Position numbers and translations under genes: made by a program. DNA of 64,000 bases. It comes from Pictodentalium vernedei. Taxonomy: Eukaryota > Mollusca > Scaphopoda > Dentaliida > Dentaliidae. Below the pieces are notes generated by a model. The model ran no database searches. It was not told the DNA's origin and worked only from the letters and a program-made list of their open reading frames with translations. Within the stretch, counting starts at the first letter, position 1. Every line of letters starts with the position of its first letter. Positions 1-13,233 of this stretch are shown here, piece by piece. The stretch is from positions 395,772,674 through 395,836,673 of the forward strand of contig CM062289.1 of the NCBI GenBank assembly GCA_031216915.1, written 5' to 3'.

Positions 1-3000
1 TAATGTGGTTTTATGGGTATAAACGATCAGTAAAACTTCAATTTGGTTTTGGTGACCACAGAGTTATAGGTGTTGGAAGTCACCGTAAATATGAATAAAT
101 TAATAATCTCCAGAAAAATGTTAGTGTATCAGTGGCAAAGTCTCGAGCGTGGAACCACAAGCAAACAAAATTCGTTATTACTACGTGCAATGCGTGGATT
201 GTGGACTACCACTGAAACACCTATGGAGTGGAGTTTCTCTCAGGCAAACACACCCCCTCGTCTGTTAAAAAAACATGGAAATAATAAGGAAAATTTCAGC
301 CATTTCACCTCCGACTTGAACGCGCAGGGTCACTGTCCTAAAGGGTGTTACAACCAGATGCGTCACGAAGAATATCAATTGGGGGAGGAGTGGAAAACAT
401 GACTTGTTCCGCCGGTGATTCCTAATGTTACGACTGATGAAATATTTCAACTACACTTTGGCCATTTATCTGCGAAGCATTTAGCTGATTGGTTCTGATA
501 GTCGATAAGGGGAGATAACCGTCCATTTGAACCAGTCATCAAAAGTGGAAAGCTGCCAATGGATGCAGCAACTATTCACGAACGATGACTGAAAATTTCA
601 ATTAAATCCCTCAAGAATTTTCTTAGATAGAGTGTTTTAACGAGATGTTTTGAATTTGGTCTTTTTCAAGATGTTGCGAAGCGGGACGGGGATGTGCACG
701 GCGGACACCCCCCCCCCCCCGGTCTGGGATAGTGCCCCTTAAAACTTATAATTCAGTGCCACGGGTGGATAGATGGGACAAAAGCAACCTCGCGTTTTCA
801 AGAACTTTGCCTGTGGATCACGACACTACCCTTAAAACATAGATAATGGCCAGAACTCGAAAGTGAACAGAAATCGCTTGCGAAAAAGATGGCTAGCTAG
901 ACATTAAAATGGAACACACGGCAGTTTCAGATATAGCTTGTGGAGGGGGGGGGGGGAGGGGGGGCTTGGACCCATCGAGGAGACCCTAGTTCGACCCAAT
1001 GGAAGAAAATTTGATTTCTCAATCTAACCGAACTGAAGAACGCTGTTTACATGCATCTGGGCGAAAAAAATGGAGATTAGGCGGCTGGTATGTCGAAATG
1101 TCTCCATGTGGACTGCTAATGGCAATCCACATAGAGAGCCATTTCGTATACCGGCAGTCTATGCAATGAGATCCATTTCGCTTGTTGGTCGTTTTCACGC
1201 ACCAACAGGCTGCATTAATTTTGCGATTCCCCCCCCCCCTCCTCCCAGGGGTGGCGGCACTATCTTTTCAAGATATTTTCAGTCGACGTTCAGTCACAAC
1301 TCTATTTTGTAGAAAACGCAGGCTTATGCGATTATTTACCTGAAGTTGGAAACGGGGCAATCTTCTGAAATAAAAAAAAATGCTCTATTTCGCAGACGCC
1401 CAAGTCAAAGTATCACCTGGATTCGAAACCACTCGCAGCGATCTCTTCCAATGCTTATGAGTGCCGAAAACATTGAGCACGTGACCTAGTGCATTTGCCA
1501 CCCAAAGTTGTGAGCAGGATTAAATAGGAATCATCGGCCGATTGGTTCAAAATCTGTTGGCTTTGAATCCATCAATCAATATATTTTTATCCAGTTTGTA
1601 CAGTATTAAAAACCTTTTTCTATAATTTTGTGCCAGAATGAGTGAAAATCTCTCAAAAACATGTGGCATGAAAACAAAGTGTCAAGTTCATTCAGTGCAA
1701 GACCAGACGGCAGAAGCGAAAATTCCAAAGTTCAATTTAAATTTTACCTTGTACTATATATTTTTTCCAGTTTTTGTTAGTTCAAAAAAGATGATGTACT
1801 TTTGGATGTATAGGTAACTTGGTGTGTTGTACAGAGAGTGAAAGGTTAGCAATGCTGTCAATGGGATTTTGGGGCTTTTAACAACCTCATATCGAGAACG
1901 TATTGAACGCCCCAATCCACTTGGCTACTGAACCTTTCACTAAAATTTTGAAATAAAGCGTTGTAATACACCCAGGTGTTAAAAAATCAAAACCATTCAG
2001 ATTGATTATTCTCTAATGTTTGTTAACAGTCGGAAACTTGATTATCCTTATCCGAAAGCAAGACTGACGGACAAATAATTTGATTATACAAAGCTTTAAT
2101 TTATATTCTTTTTGAACAGACGATTTTTTCGATGAGATCTGTTCGGGTATACTTAGCCCATGTTGCACATTCAACACTGTGATTACGTTACTCTGCGTAG
2201 TGTACAGCGTATAATGTTTTGTCCATATTTCAATGAAAAATATGATCATTCAGAGCCATATTTTAAACGCCAGTATCTCTCGACACAACAGATGGAATAA
2301 GCTGATCTTTTCAGCCTAGAATTCTGACACGTACATTAAGAGAAACCATGCCTTTTTTCTCCTAAAGTTTTGTTAATAAAAAATGTCAAATTGAAAAAAG
2401 TCAAACATCGACTAAATAATCATTCATCTTTTGCCCCCTGTTAATATTCGTATCCATGCTCAAAGTCAAACCTTAAACCCGAAAATCTTATTCTGGAGTA
2501 AAGATTGACCGAGAGAAACCTTCTAATGTTCTCTTTATTTTAATAACGTGCAACTCAGATAAACGGGACATGCCGATAATGACAATGATTCGTCATCGTC
2601 TAACTACTCAGAATGAAAGTATGATATCAAACAAAAATCCTGTTTTTCAAGGCTGCGCACATACACATACATCTTATGTGTTGGGGGGGGGGGGATTGCT
2701 TGGGGATAGTGTTGTGTGGCTGGAGGGAGGCTTTGCACAATATTATGTTAGTTTGGGCAGGGCCGTCACTAACAATTTTTATTTATTTATTTTTCTTGGG
2801 ATGTAGGGGTGGGGGAGGTATAGGACATCTGAGCCCGACGGCTCGGTCATATCGTCCAAATTATCGGATCGTACCTAATTCCTTTTATCGAAGACACATA
2901 CGCAAAAATATACTTTCCATTGATAGAATACTTACATGGCAGGGAATTTATTAGAATTTCATGACAGTGCTGTCCATTACAAACCAATTGGGCGGATATG

Positions 3001-5431
3001 CCCGACCTTCTGGGTGCTTTCAACAGGTCATGGTCATAAAAATAATTTATTATTACTTGCTCTCTCTCCCTGGATGTGTGATTCTACCGATATTGTGAGT
3101 CTGGAATTTATTGCACTTTCTGATGTGTGTATATTTTATCGGCGAGCAAGAGATTTAGTCCAGCTGAGTACTCAAAACCATGTATATTTTCGACACGCAA
3201 GCAAGGGGACTGCCCAACTTGGTTTTTCATAATTTCTTGCCCAGCCTTTGTCTGGTGAAACTCTGGATCGGGTTACGCCCCTGGGTTTTTTTTAAAGAGT
3301 AATTTTATTTCCATTAAGATGAAATAGGACTTGGCGCCACTACAAATATATTCATTTCTGATCCTTTGAAAAGGACGAATGAGATTACTGCATATCTTCA
3401 CCAAATCTACAAACTTTCACCGTGATGCATAGTTTGAAACCCTCTTTGCAATGTTTGTCTTGTGTTTCTCGATTTTTAAACAGTCCCCTCAACACCGATA
3501 GACCTACATTATTTGAAACACAATATTTTTTTTTCATCAGACTAAATGCTGAGAAGGAGTCGATCAACTAAGGCGAGAATTGATTTCACCCCCTTCTCCC
3601 GCCCATTACTTCTACACAACAGCTCAGAAACTATAAACAATACAGCTTATAACGTGTAGGGAACCGAGTACCAGGCGAATTGCAACTATTGCCGCGTGTA
3701 ACTGCCAGAGGTTTCGGCTTACACCAGCCCAAAGCCAAACTGAATTTCAAAATTAGCAACGCATGGTGTACTTTCCATAATATCAACAGCCCATCAACAC
3801 AGGTTCACAGACCCGCCTCGTTCACGGACACAAGGCAACTGAAGGGCTCGTATCAAATTTGAAATAAAAATTGTAAATTTAGCAGCTGCACTGTCGGCCA
3901 TGTGCACGCCTCAGTGTATTTGTGTTGGTTACGAATGCTAATACCATTTGTACATACGGTGCAACAAAACAGAATAATTTATTATCAGTTATCCGACTTC
4001 TATATATATGCAAAGCTGCAGTCGGAAATAATACAGTCCACGAAAAGAGCGTCCTGAGAAAATATTTTGGTGTTAAAAATTGCTGAAGTATTTTATTTAG
4101 TTGAAGCATCGCTGTCAGATCTTCTTGCAAGAAAATAACCGATTGGATAGATTCACTGCAATATCTTGAAAGGGCCGATTGAAATGACCTGGTGGCATGA
4201 AAAAGCAATTGAATATTTGGATGTATTTTGTTTGAAAACATAAAAATATTTCGTCAACAGCGCCTGGATGCGCTGAACTGGGGACAATATACCCTTCCAT
4301 ACCCTTCTCGAAATCTACCATTGACACCAAGACTTATTTTGTATCTATGTTCATGGAGGCTAACTGGCGAAAGGGGAGGTGATAGTCTTCTTGAGATCTA
4401 CTTTAAATGACAACATTTCTCTTGCATTTAAAACCTCGTATTGTTTGTAAAGTTTGTGTATCTTGCGAATAGCTATCAATTTGCATTACAGTATTTATAA
4501 TGCCGTTATGGAGTGAAATAGTAACGTTTGTAAAGTGTTTTTAGTCTTTGTCAGAAAATTAAAATAAAAAAACAAATTCCTTCTTTCAACTCAGCTGGGT
4601 GTCAAGAAATATGTCTTTTGTACATACATCAATTTCTACATTCAAATTTTATCGGGTGGGAGTAACTTTTGTATTCTAGGGGGGGGGGGGGGGGGGTGAT
4701 AGCGGCTTCGATCAAACATTCTATAGGTGGGACGGAAGCAGTGGTTGCAGCGTGAATGAATGGGTTCGCGCAAGTAAACCCCATTCGGCCGTTGTCATGG
4801 TTGCATCGTTGCAAGCAACAAATTACATTAATGCCAAGGGTAGTTTATCTATCAGGGTGAGCTGAAACCCGTGTCCACATAAATAAACTTTTATTCTATG
4901 ACCTATTCTATCTGTGCACTTTTATCGGGTTAATAAGGAACATTTTGTAGACGAAGGGTATAATGTGGATTGCTTCAGTGTCCTTTGAGAACAATAAAAA
5001 TACACCCTCTGAAACAAAGTTTATACAAACTCTCCCGTTGGTCGCATTAGAAAAAACGTTTTATAGTCGAGTTAGTGTTGGGTTTCGTTTTTTTTTCAGA
5101 AAATGAATGCGTTTGAAATAAATGTGCGTAACAAACTGTCTTGTCATTAGAACCAGAATTTCGTCAAAGCTCTCAGATATAAAAAAAATATAGGAAACCA
5201 CTGTAACATTAAAACATAGACAGTTTATAAAACACATCATGTTGCATGTGCACATCATTAATGCAAAATAGCAGTTGTCCTTCGTCGAACACTATCCTCC
5301 ATTTATAAAAAACAAGCTACCAACAAAAAGTTTTGTCTGGCCATTTACAGTCAAATAATCCTGGTAGGAACTCAGAGTAGTGTCTGTTTGCTGCTTGAGC
5401 CGACAACCAACGCCTGGGGTGCATATCCCAA
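1..5431. repeat. 5.43 kb tandem unit, copy 1
   Basis: First of three head-to-tail copies; the next copy starts at 5432 with the same sequence (TAATGTGGTTTTATGGGTAT). Position 1 is only the window edge, so the array probably continues upstream. The longest open frames are about 120 codons, occur on both strands, and resemble no family I know, so I see no gene. Notable internal features are a C run near 710, G runs near 945, 2685 and 4680, and an imperfect palindrome at 1084-1155. Copies differ mainly in the lengths of the G/C runs and by scattered single bases. This could be a macrosatellite or a recent segmental amplification. Confidence 0.92.
1084..1155. repeat. imperfect palindrome inside the 5.4 kb unit
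   Basis: Two arms of about 34 bases around a short TAATG centre. The left arm runs CTGGTATGTCGAAATGTC... and the right arm read backwards gives GCCGGTATACGAAATGGC.... The same structure occurs in the other unit copies (about 6518-6588 and 11938-12010). A diverged version is at 62990-63080, so the palindrome belongs to an older dispersed family. It could form a hairpin; no function is evident. Confidence 0.6.
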
Positions 5432-8400
5432 TAATGTGGTTTTATGGGTATAAACGATCAGTAAAACTTCAATTTGGTTTTGGTGACCACATAGTTATAG
5501 GTGTTGGAAGTCACCGTAAATATGAATAAATTAATAATCTCCAGAAAAATGTTAGTGTATCAGTGGCAAAGTCTCGAGCGTGGAACCACAAGCAAACAAA
5601 ATTCGTTATTACTACGTGCAATGCGTGGATTGTGGACTACCACTGAAACACCTATGGAGTGGAGTTTCTCTCAGGCAAACACACCCCCTCGTCTGTTAAA
5701 AAAACATGGAAATAATAAGGAAAATTTCAGCCATTTCACCTCCGACTTGAACGCGCAGGGTCACTGTCCTAAAGGGTGTTACAACCAGATGCGTCACGAA
5801 GAATATCAATTGGGGGAGGCGTGGAAAACATGACTTGTTCCGCCGGTGATTCCTAATGTTACGACTGATGAAATATTTCAACTACACTTTGGCCATTTAT
5901 CTGCGAAGCATTTAGCTGATTGGTTCTGATAGTCGATAAGGGGAGATAACCGTCCATTTGAACCAGTCATCAAAAGTGGAAAGCTGCCAATGGATGCAGC
6001 AACTATTCACGAACGATGACTGAAAATTTCAATTAAATCCCTCAAGAATTTTCTTAGATAGAGTGTTTTAACGAGATGTTTTGAATTTGGTCTTTTTCAA
6101 GATGTTGCGAAGCGGGACGGGGATGTGCACGGCGGACACCCCCCCCCCCCCCCCCGGTCTGGGATAGTGCCCCTTAAAACTTATAATTCAGTGCCACGGG
6201 TGGATAGATGGGACAAAAGCAACCTCGCGTTTTCAAGAACTTTGCCTGTGGATCACGACACTACCCTTAAAACATAGATAATGGCCAGAACTCGAAAGTG
6301 AACAGAAATCGCTTGCGAAAAAGATGGCTAGCTAGACATTAAAATGGAACACACGGCAGTTTCAGATATAGCTTGTGGAGGGGGGGGAGGGGGGGGGGCT
6401 TGGACCCATCGAGGAGACCCTAGTTCGACCCAATGGAAGAAAATTTGATTTCTCAATCTAACCGAACTGAAGAACGCTGTTTACATGCATCTGGGCGAAA
6501 AAATGGAGATTAGACGGCTGGTATGTCGAAATGTCTCCATGTGGACTGCTAATGGCAATCCACATAGAGAGCCATTTCGTATACCGGCAGTCTATGCAAT
6601 GAGATCCATTTCGCTTGTTGGTCGTTTTCACGCACCAACAGGCTGCATTAATTTTGCGATTCCCCCCCCTCCTCCCAGGGGTGGCGGCACTATCTTTTCA
6701 AGATATTTTCAGTCGACGTTCAGTCACAACTCTATTTTGTAGAAAACGCAGGCTTATGCGATTATTTACCTGAAGTTGGAAACGGGGCAATCTTCTGAAA
6801 TAAAAAAAATGCTCTATTTCGCAGACGCCCAAGTCAAAGTATCACCTGGATTCGAAACCACTCGCAGCGATCTCTTCCAATGCTTATGAGTGCCGAAAAC
6901 ATTGAGCACGTGACCTAGTGCATTTGCCACCCAAAGTTGTGAGCAGGATTAAATAGGAATCATCGGCCGATTGGTTCAAAATCTGTTGGCTTTGAATCCA
7001 TCAATCAATATATTTTTATCCAGTTTGTACAGTATTAAAAACCTTTTTCTATAATTTTGTGCCAGAATGAGTGAAAATCTCTCAAAAACATGTGGCATGA
7101 AAACAAAGTGTCAAGTTCATTCAGTGCAAGACCAGACGGCAGAAGCGAAAATTCCAAAGTTCAATTTAAATTTTACCTTGTACTATATATTTTTTCCAGT
7201 TTTTGTTAGTTCAAAAAAGATGATGTACTTTTGGATGTATAGGTAACTTGGTGTGTTGTACAGAGAGTGAAAGGTTAGCAATGCTGTCAATGGGATTTTG
7301 GGGCTTTTAACAACCTCATATCGAGAACGTATTGAACGCCCCAATCCACTTGGCTACTGAACCTTTCACTAAAATTTTGAAATAAAGCGTTGTAATACAC
7401 CCAGGTGTTAAAAAATCAAAACCATTCAGATTGATTATTCTCTAATGTTTGTTAACAGTCGGAAACTTGATTATCTTTATCCGAAAGCAAGACTGACGGA
7501 CAAATAATTTGATTATACAAAGCTTTAATTTATATTCTTTTTGAACAGACGATTTTTTCGATGAGATCTGTTCGGGTATACTTAGCCCATGTTGCACATT
7601 CAACACTGTGATTACGTTACTCTGCGTAGTGTACAGCGTATAATGTTTTGTCCATATTTCAATGAAAAATATGATCATTCAGAGCCATATTTTAAACGCC
7701 AGTATCTCTCGACACAACAGATGGAATAAGCTGATCTTTTCAGCCTAGAATTCTGACACGTACATTAAGAGAAACCATGCCTTTTTTCTCCTAAAGTTTT
7801 GTTAATAAAAAATGTCAAATTGAAAAAAGTCAAACATCGACTAAATAATCATTCATCTTTTGCCCCCTGTTAATATTCGTATCCATGCTCAAAGTCAAAC
7901 CTTAAACCCGAAAATCTTATTCTGGAGTAAAGATTGACCAAGAGAAACCTTCTAATGTTCTCTTTATTTTAATAACGTGCAACTCAGATAAACGGGACAT
8001 GCCGATAATGACAATGATTCGTCATCGTCTAACTACTCAGAATGAAAGTATGATATCAAAGAAAAATTCTGTTTTTCAAGGCTGCGCACATACACATACA
8101 TCTTATGTGTTGGGGGGGGGGGGATTGCTTGGGGATAGTGTTGTGTGGCTGGAGGGAGGCTTTGCACAATATTATGTTAGTTTGGGCAGGGCCGTCACTA
8201 ACAATTTTTATTTATTTATTTTTCTTGGGATGTAGGGGTGGGGGAGGTATAGGACATCTGAGCCCGACGGCTCGGTCATATCGTCCAAATTATCGGATCG
8301 TACCTAATTCCTTTTATCGAAGACACATACGCAAAAATATACTTTCCATTGATAGAATACTTACATGGCAGGGAATTTATTAGAATTTCATGACAGTGCT

Positions 8401-10856
8401 GTCCATTAGAAACCAATTGGGCGGATATGCCCGACCTTCTGGGTGCTTTCAACAGGTCATGGTCATAAAAATAATTTATTATTACTTGCTCTCTCTCCCT
8501 GGATGTGTGATTCTACCGATATTGTGAGTCTGGAATTTATTGCACTTTCTGATGTGTGTATATTTTATCGGCGAGCAAGAGATTTAGTCCAGCTGAGTAC
8601 TCAAAACCATGTATATTTTCGACACGCAAGCAAGGGGACTGCCCAACTTGGTTTTTCATAATTTCTTGCCCAGCCTTTGTCTGGTGAAACTCTGGATCGG
8701 GTTACGCCCCTGAGTTTTTTTTAAAGAGTAATTTTATTTCCATTAAGATGAAATAGGACTTGGCGCCACTACAAATATATTCATTTCTGATCCTTTGAAA
8801 AGGACGAATGAGATTACTGCATATCTTCACCAAATCTACAAACTTTCACCGTGATGCATAGTTTGAAACCCTCTTTGCAATGTTTGTCTTGTGTTTCTCG
8901 ATTTTTAAACAGTCCCCTCAACACCGATAGACCTACATTATTTGAAACACAATATTTTTTTTTCATTAGACTAAATGCTGAGAAGGAGTCGATCAACTAA
9001 GGCGAGAATTGATTTCACCCCCTTCTCCCGCCCATTACTTCTACACAACAGCTCAGAAACTATAAACAATACAGCTTATAACGTGTAGGGAACCGAGTAC
9101 CAGGCGAATTGCAACTATTGCCGCGTGTAACTGCCAGAGGTTTCGGCTTACACCAGCCCAAAGCCAAACTGAATTTCAAAATTAGCAACGCATGGTGTAC
9201 TTTCCATAATATCAACAGCCCATCAACACAAGTTCACAGACCCGCCTCGTTCACGGACACAAGGCAACTGAAGGGCTCGTATCAAATTTGAAATAAAAAT
9301 TGTAAATTTAGCAGCTGCACTGTCGGCCATGTGCACGCCTCAGTGTATTTGTGTTGGTTACGAATGCTAATACCATTTGTACATACGGTGCAACAAAACA
9401 GAATAATTTATTATCAGTTATCCGACTTCTATATATATGCAAAGCTGCAGTCGGAAATAATACAGTCCACGAAAAGAGCGTCCTGAGAAAATATTTTGGT
9501 GTTAAAAATTGCTGAAGTATTTTATTTAGTTGAAGCATCGCTGTCAGATCTTCTTGCAAGAAAATAACCGATTGGATAGATTCACTGCAATATCTTGAAA
9601 GGGCCGATTGAAATGACCTGGTGGCATGAAAAAGCAATTGAATATTTGGATGTATTTTGTTTGAAAACATAAAAATATTTCGTCAACAGCGCCTGGATGC
9701 GCTGAACTGGGGACAATATACCCTTCCATACCCTTCTCGAAATCTACCATTGACACCAAGACTTATTTTGTATCTATGTCCATGGAGGCTAACTGGCGAA
9801 AGGGGAGGTGATAGTCTTCTTGAGATCTACTTTAAATGACAACATTTCTCTTGCATTTAAAACCTCGTATTGTTTGTAAAGTTTGTGTATCTTGCGAATA
9901 GCTATCAATTTGCATTACAGTATTTATAATGCCGTTATGGAGTGAAATAGTAACGTTTGTAAAGTGTTTTTAGTCTTTGTCAGAAAATTAAAATAAAAAA
10001 ACAAATTCCTTCTTTCAACTCAGCTGGGTGTCAAGAAATATGTCTTTTGTACATACATCAATTTCTACATTCAAATTTTATCGGGTGGGAGTAACTTTTG
10101 TATTCTAGGGGGGGGGGGGGGTGATAGCGGCTTCGGTCAAACATTCTATAGGTGGGACGGAAGCAGTGGTTGCAGCGTGAATGAATGGGTTCGCGCAAGT
10201 AAACCCCATTCGGCCGTTGTCATGGTTGCATCGTTGCAAGCAACAAATTACATTAATGCCAAGGGTAGTTTATCTATCAGGGTGAGCTGAAACCCGTGTC
10301 CACATAAATAAACTTTTATTCTATGACCTATTCTATCTGTGCACTTTTATCGGGTTAATAAGGAACATTTTGTAGACGAAGGGTATAATGTGGATTGCTT
10401 CAGTGTCCTTTGAGAACAATAAAAAGACACCCTCTGAAACAAAGTTTATACAAACTCTCCCGTTGGTCGCATTAGAAAAAACGTTTTATAGTCGAGTTAG
10501 TGTTGGGTTTCATTTTTTTTTCAGAAAATGAATGCGTTTGAAATAAATGTGCGTAACAAACTGTCTTGTCATTAGAACCAGAATTTCGTCAAAGCTCTCA
10601 GATATAAAAAAAATATAGGAAACCACTGTAACATTAAAACATAGACAGTTTATAAAACACATCATGTTACATGTGCACATCATTAATGCAAAATAGCAGT
10701 TGTCCTTCGTCGAACACTATCCTCCATTTATAAAAAACAAGCTACCAACAAAAAGTTTTGTCTGGCCATTTACAGTCAAATAATCCTGGTAGGAACTCAG
10801 AGTAGTGTCTGTTTGCTGCTTGAGCCGACAACCAACGCCTGGGGTGCATATCCCAA
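5432..10856. repeat. 5.43 kb tandem unit, copy 2
   Basis: Complete copy, 5425 bases, near-identical to copy 1 throughout. Length differences sit in homopolymers: the C run near 6140 is longer than in copy 1, and the G run near 10110 is shorter than its partner at 4680. Single-base changes are few. No gene is recognised. The high similarity implies recent amplification or continuing homogenisation. Confidence 0.92.
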
Positions 10857-13231
10857 TAATGTGGTTTTATGGGTATAAACGATTAGTAAAACTTCAATTT
10901 GGTTTTGGTGACCACATAGTTATAGGTGTTGGAAGTCACCGTAAATATGAATAAATTAATAATCTCCAGAAAAATGTGAGTGTATCAGTGGCAAAGTCTC
11001 GAGCCTGGAACCACAAGCAATCAAAATTCGTTATTACTACGTGCAATGCGTGGATTGTGGACTACCACTGAAACACCTATGGAGTGGAGTTTCTCTCAGG
11101 CAAACACACCCCCTCGTCTGTTAAAAAAACATGGAAATAATAAGGAAAATTTCAGCCATTTCACCTCCGACTTGAACGCGCAGGGTCACTGTCCTAAAGG
11201 GTGTTACAACCAGATGCGTCACGAAGAATATCAATTGGGGGAGGGGTGGAAAACATGACTTGTTCCGCCGGTGATTCCTAATGTTACGACTGATGAAATA
11301 TTTCAACTACACTTTGGCCATTTATCTGCGAAGCATTTAGCTGATTGGTTCTGATAGTCGATAAGGGGAGATAACCGTCCATTTGAACCAGTCATCAAAA
11401 GTGGAAAGCTGCCAATGGATGCAGCAACTATTCACGAACGATGACTGAAAATTTCAATTAAATCCCTCAAGAATTTTCTTAGAGTGTTTTAACGAGATGT
11501 TTTGAATTTGGTCTTTTTCAAGATGTTGCGAAGCGGGACGGGGATGTGCACGGCGGACACACCCCCCCCCCCCCCCGGTCTGGGATAGTGCCCCTTAAAA
11601 CTTATAATTCAGTGCCACGGGTGGATAGATGGGACAAAAGCAACCTCGTGTTTTCAAGAACTTTGCCTGTGGATCACGACACTACCCTTAAAACATAGAT
11701 AATGGCCAGAACTCGAAAGTGAACAGAAATCGCTTGCGAAAAAGATGGCTAGTTAGACATTAAAATGGAACACACGGCAGTTTCAGATATAGCTTGTGGA
11801 GGGGGGGGGGGGGGGGGGGCTTGGACCCATCGAGGAGATCCTAGTTCGACCCAATGGAAGAAAATTTGATTTCTCAATCTAACCGAACTGAAGAACGCTA
11901 TTTACATGCATCTGGGCGAAAAAATGGAGATTAGACGGCTGGTATGTCGAAATGTCTCCATGTGGATTGCTAATGGCAATCCACATAGAGATCCATTTCG
12001 TATACCGGCAGTCTATGCAATGAGATCCATTTCGCTTATTGGTCGTTTTCACGCACCAACAGGCTGCATTAATTTTGCGATCCCCCCCCCCCCTCCTCCC
12101 AGGGGTGGCGGCACTATCTTTTCAAGATATTTTCAGTCGACGTTCAGTCACAACTCTATTTTGTAGAAAACGCAGGCTTATGCGATTATTTACCTGAAGT
12201 TGGAAACGGGGCAATCTTCTGAAATAAAAAAAATGCTCTATTTCGCAGACGCCCAAGTCAAAGTATCACCTGGATTCGAAACCACTCGCAGCGATCTCTT
12301 CCAATGCTTATGAGTGCCGAAAACATTGAGCACGTGACCTGTTGCATTTGCCACCCAAAGTTGTGAGCAGGATTAAATAGGAATCATCGGCCGATTGGTT
12401 CAAAATCTGTTGGCTTTGAATCCATCAATCAATATATTTTTATCCAGTTTGTACAGTATTAAAAACCTTTTTCTATAATTTTGTGCCAGAATGAGTGAAA
12501 ATCTCTCAAAAACATGTGGCATGAAAACAAAGTGTCAAGTTCATTCAGTGCAAGACCAGACGGCAGAAGCGAAAATTCCAAAGTTCAATTTAAATTTTAC
12601 GTTGTACTATATATTTTTTTCCAGTTTTTGTTAGTTCAAAAAAGATGATGTACTTTTGGATGTATAGGTAACTTTGTGTGTTGTACAGAGAGCGAAAGGT
12701 TAGCAATGCTGTCAATGGGATTTTGGGGCTTTTAACAACCTCATTTCGAGAACGTATTGAACGCCCCAATCCACTTGGCTACTGAACCTTTCACTAAAAT
12801 TTTGAAATAAAGCGTTGTAATACACCCAGGTGTTGAAAAATCAAAACCATTCAGATTGATTATTCTCTAATGTTTGTTAACAGTCGGAAACTTGATTATC
12901 TTTATCCGAAAGCGAGACTGATGGACAAATAATTTGATTATACAAAGCTTTAATTTATATTCTTTTTGAACAGACGATTTTTTGGATGAGATCTGTTCGG
13001 GTATACTTAGCCCATGTTGCACATTCAACACTGTGATTACGTTACTCTGCGTAGTGTACAGCGTATAATGTTTTGTCCATATTTCAATGAAAAATATGGT
13101 CATTCAGAGCCATATTTTAAACGCCAGTGTCTCTCGACACAACAGATGGAATAAGCTGATCTTTTCAGCCTAGAATTCTGACACATACATTAAGAGAAAC
13201 CATGCCTTTTTCTCCTAAAGTTTTGTTAATA
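10857..13231. repeat. 5.43 kb tandem unit, truncated copy 3
   Basis: Matches the first ~2375 bases of copies 1 and 2, then stops abruptly after TTTTGTTAATAAA. The satellite array begins at once after this point. Copy 3 carries somewhat more private substitutions than copies 1 and 2 do relative to each other, as expected for an edge copy of a tandem array. The missing remainder of the unit does not resume on the far side of the satellite. Confidence 0.9.
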
Positions 13232-13233
13232 AA

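Noticed and set aside
2929..2945. ATACTTACATGGCAGGG resembles the 5-prime end of U1 snRNA
   Set aside because: Only about 17 bases agree, with one mismatch. No following U1 stem-loops or Sm site can be seen, and copies in the tandem units do not extend the match.
3879..4241. 120-codon minus-strand frame in the 5.4 kb unit as a gene
   Set aside because: It is kept in both copies only because the copies are nearly identical. It shows no domain, signal or codon bias.
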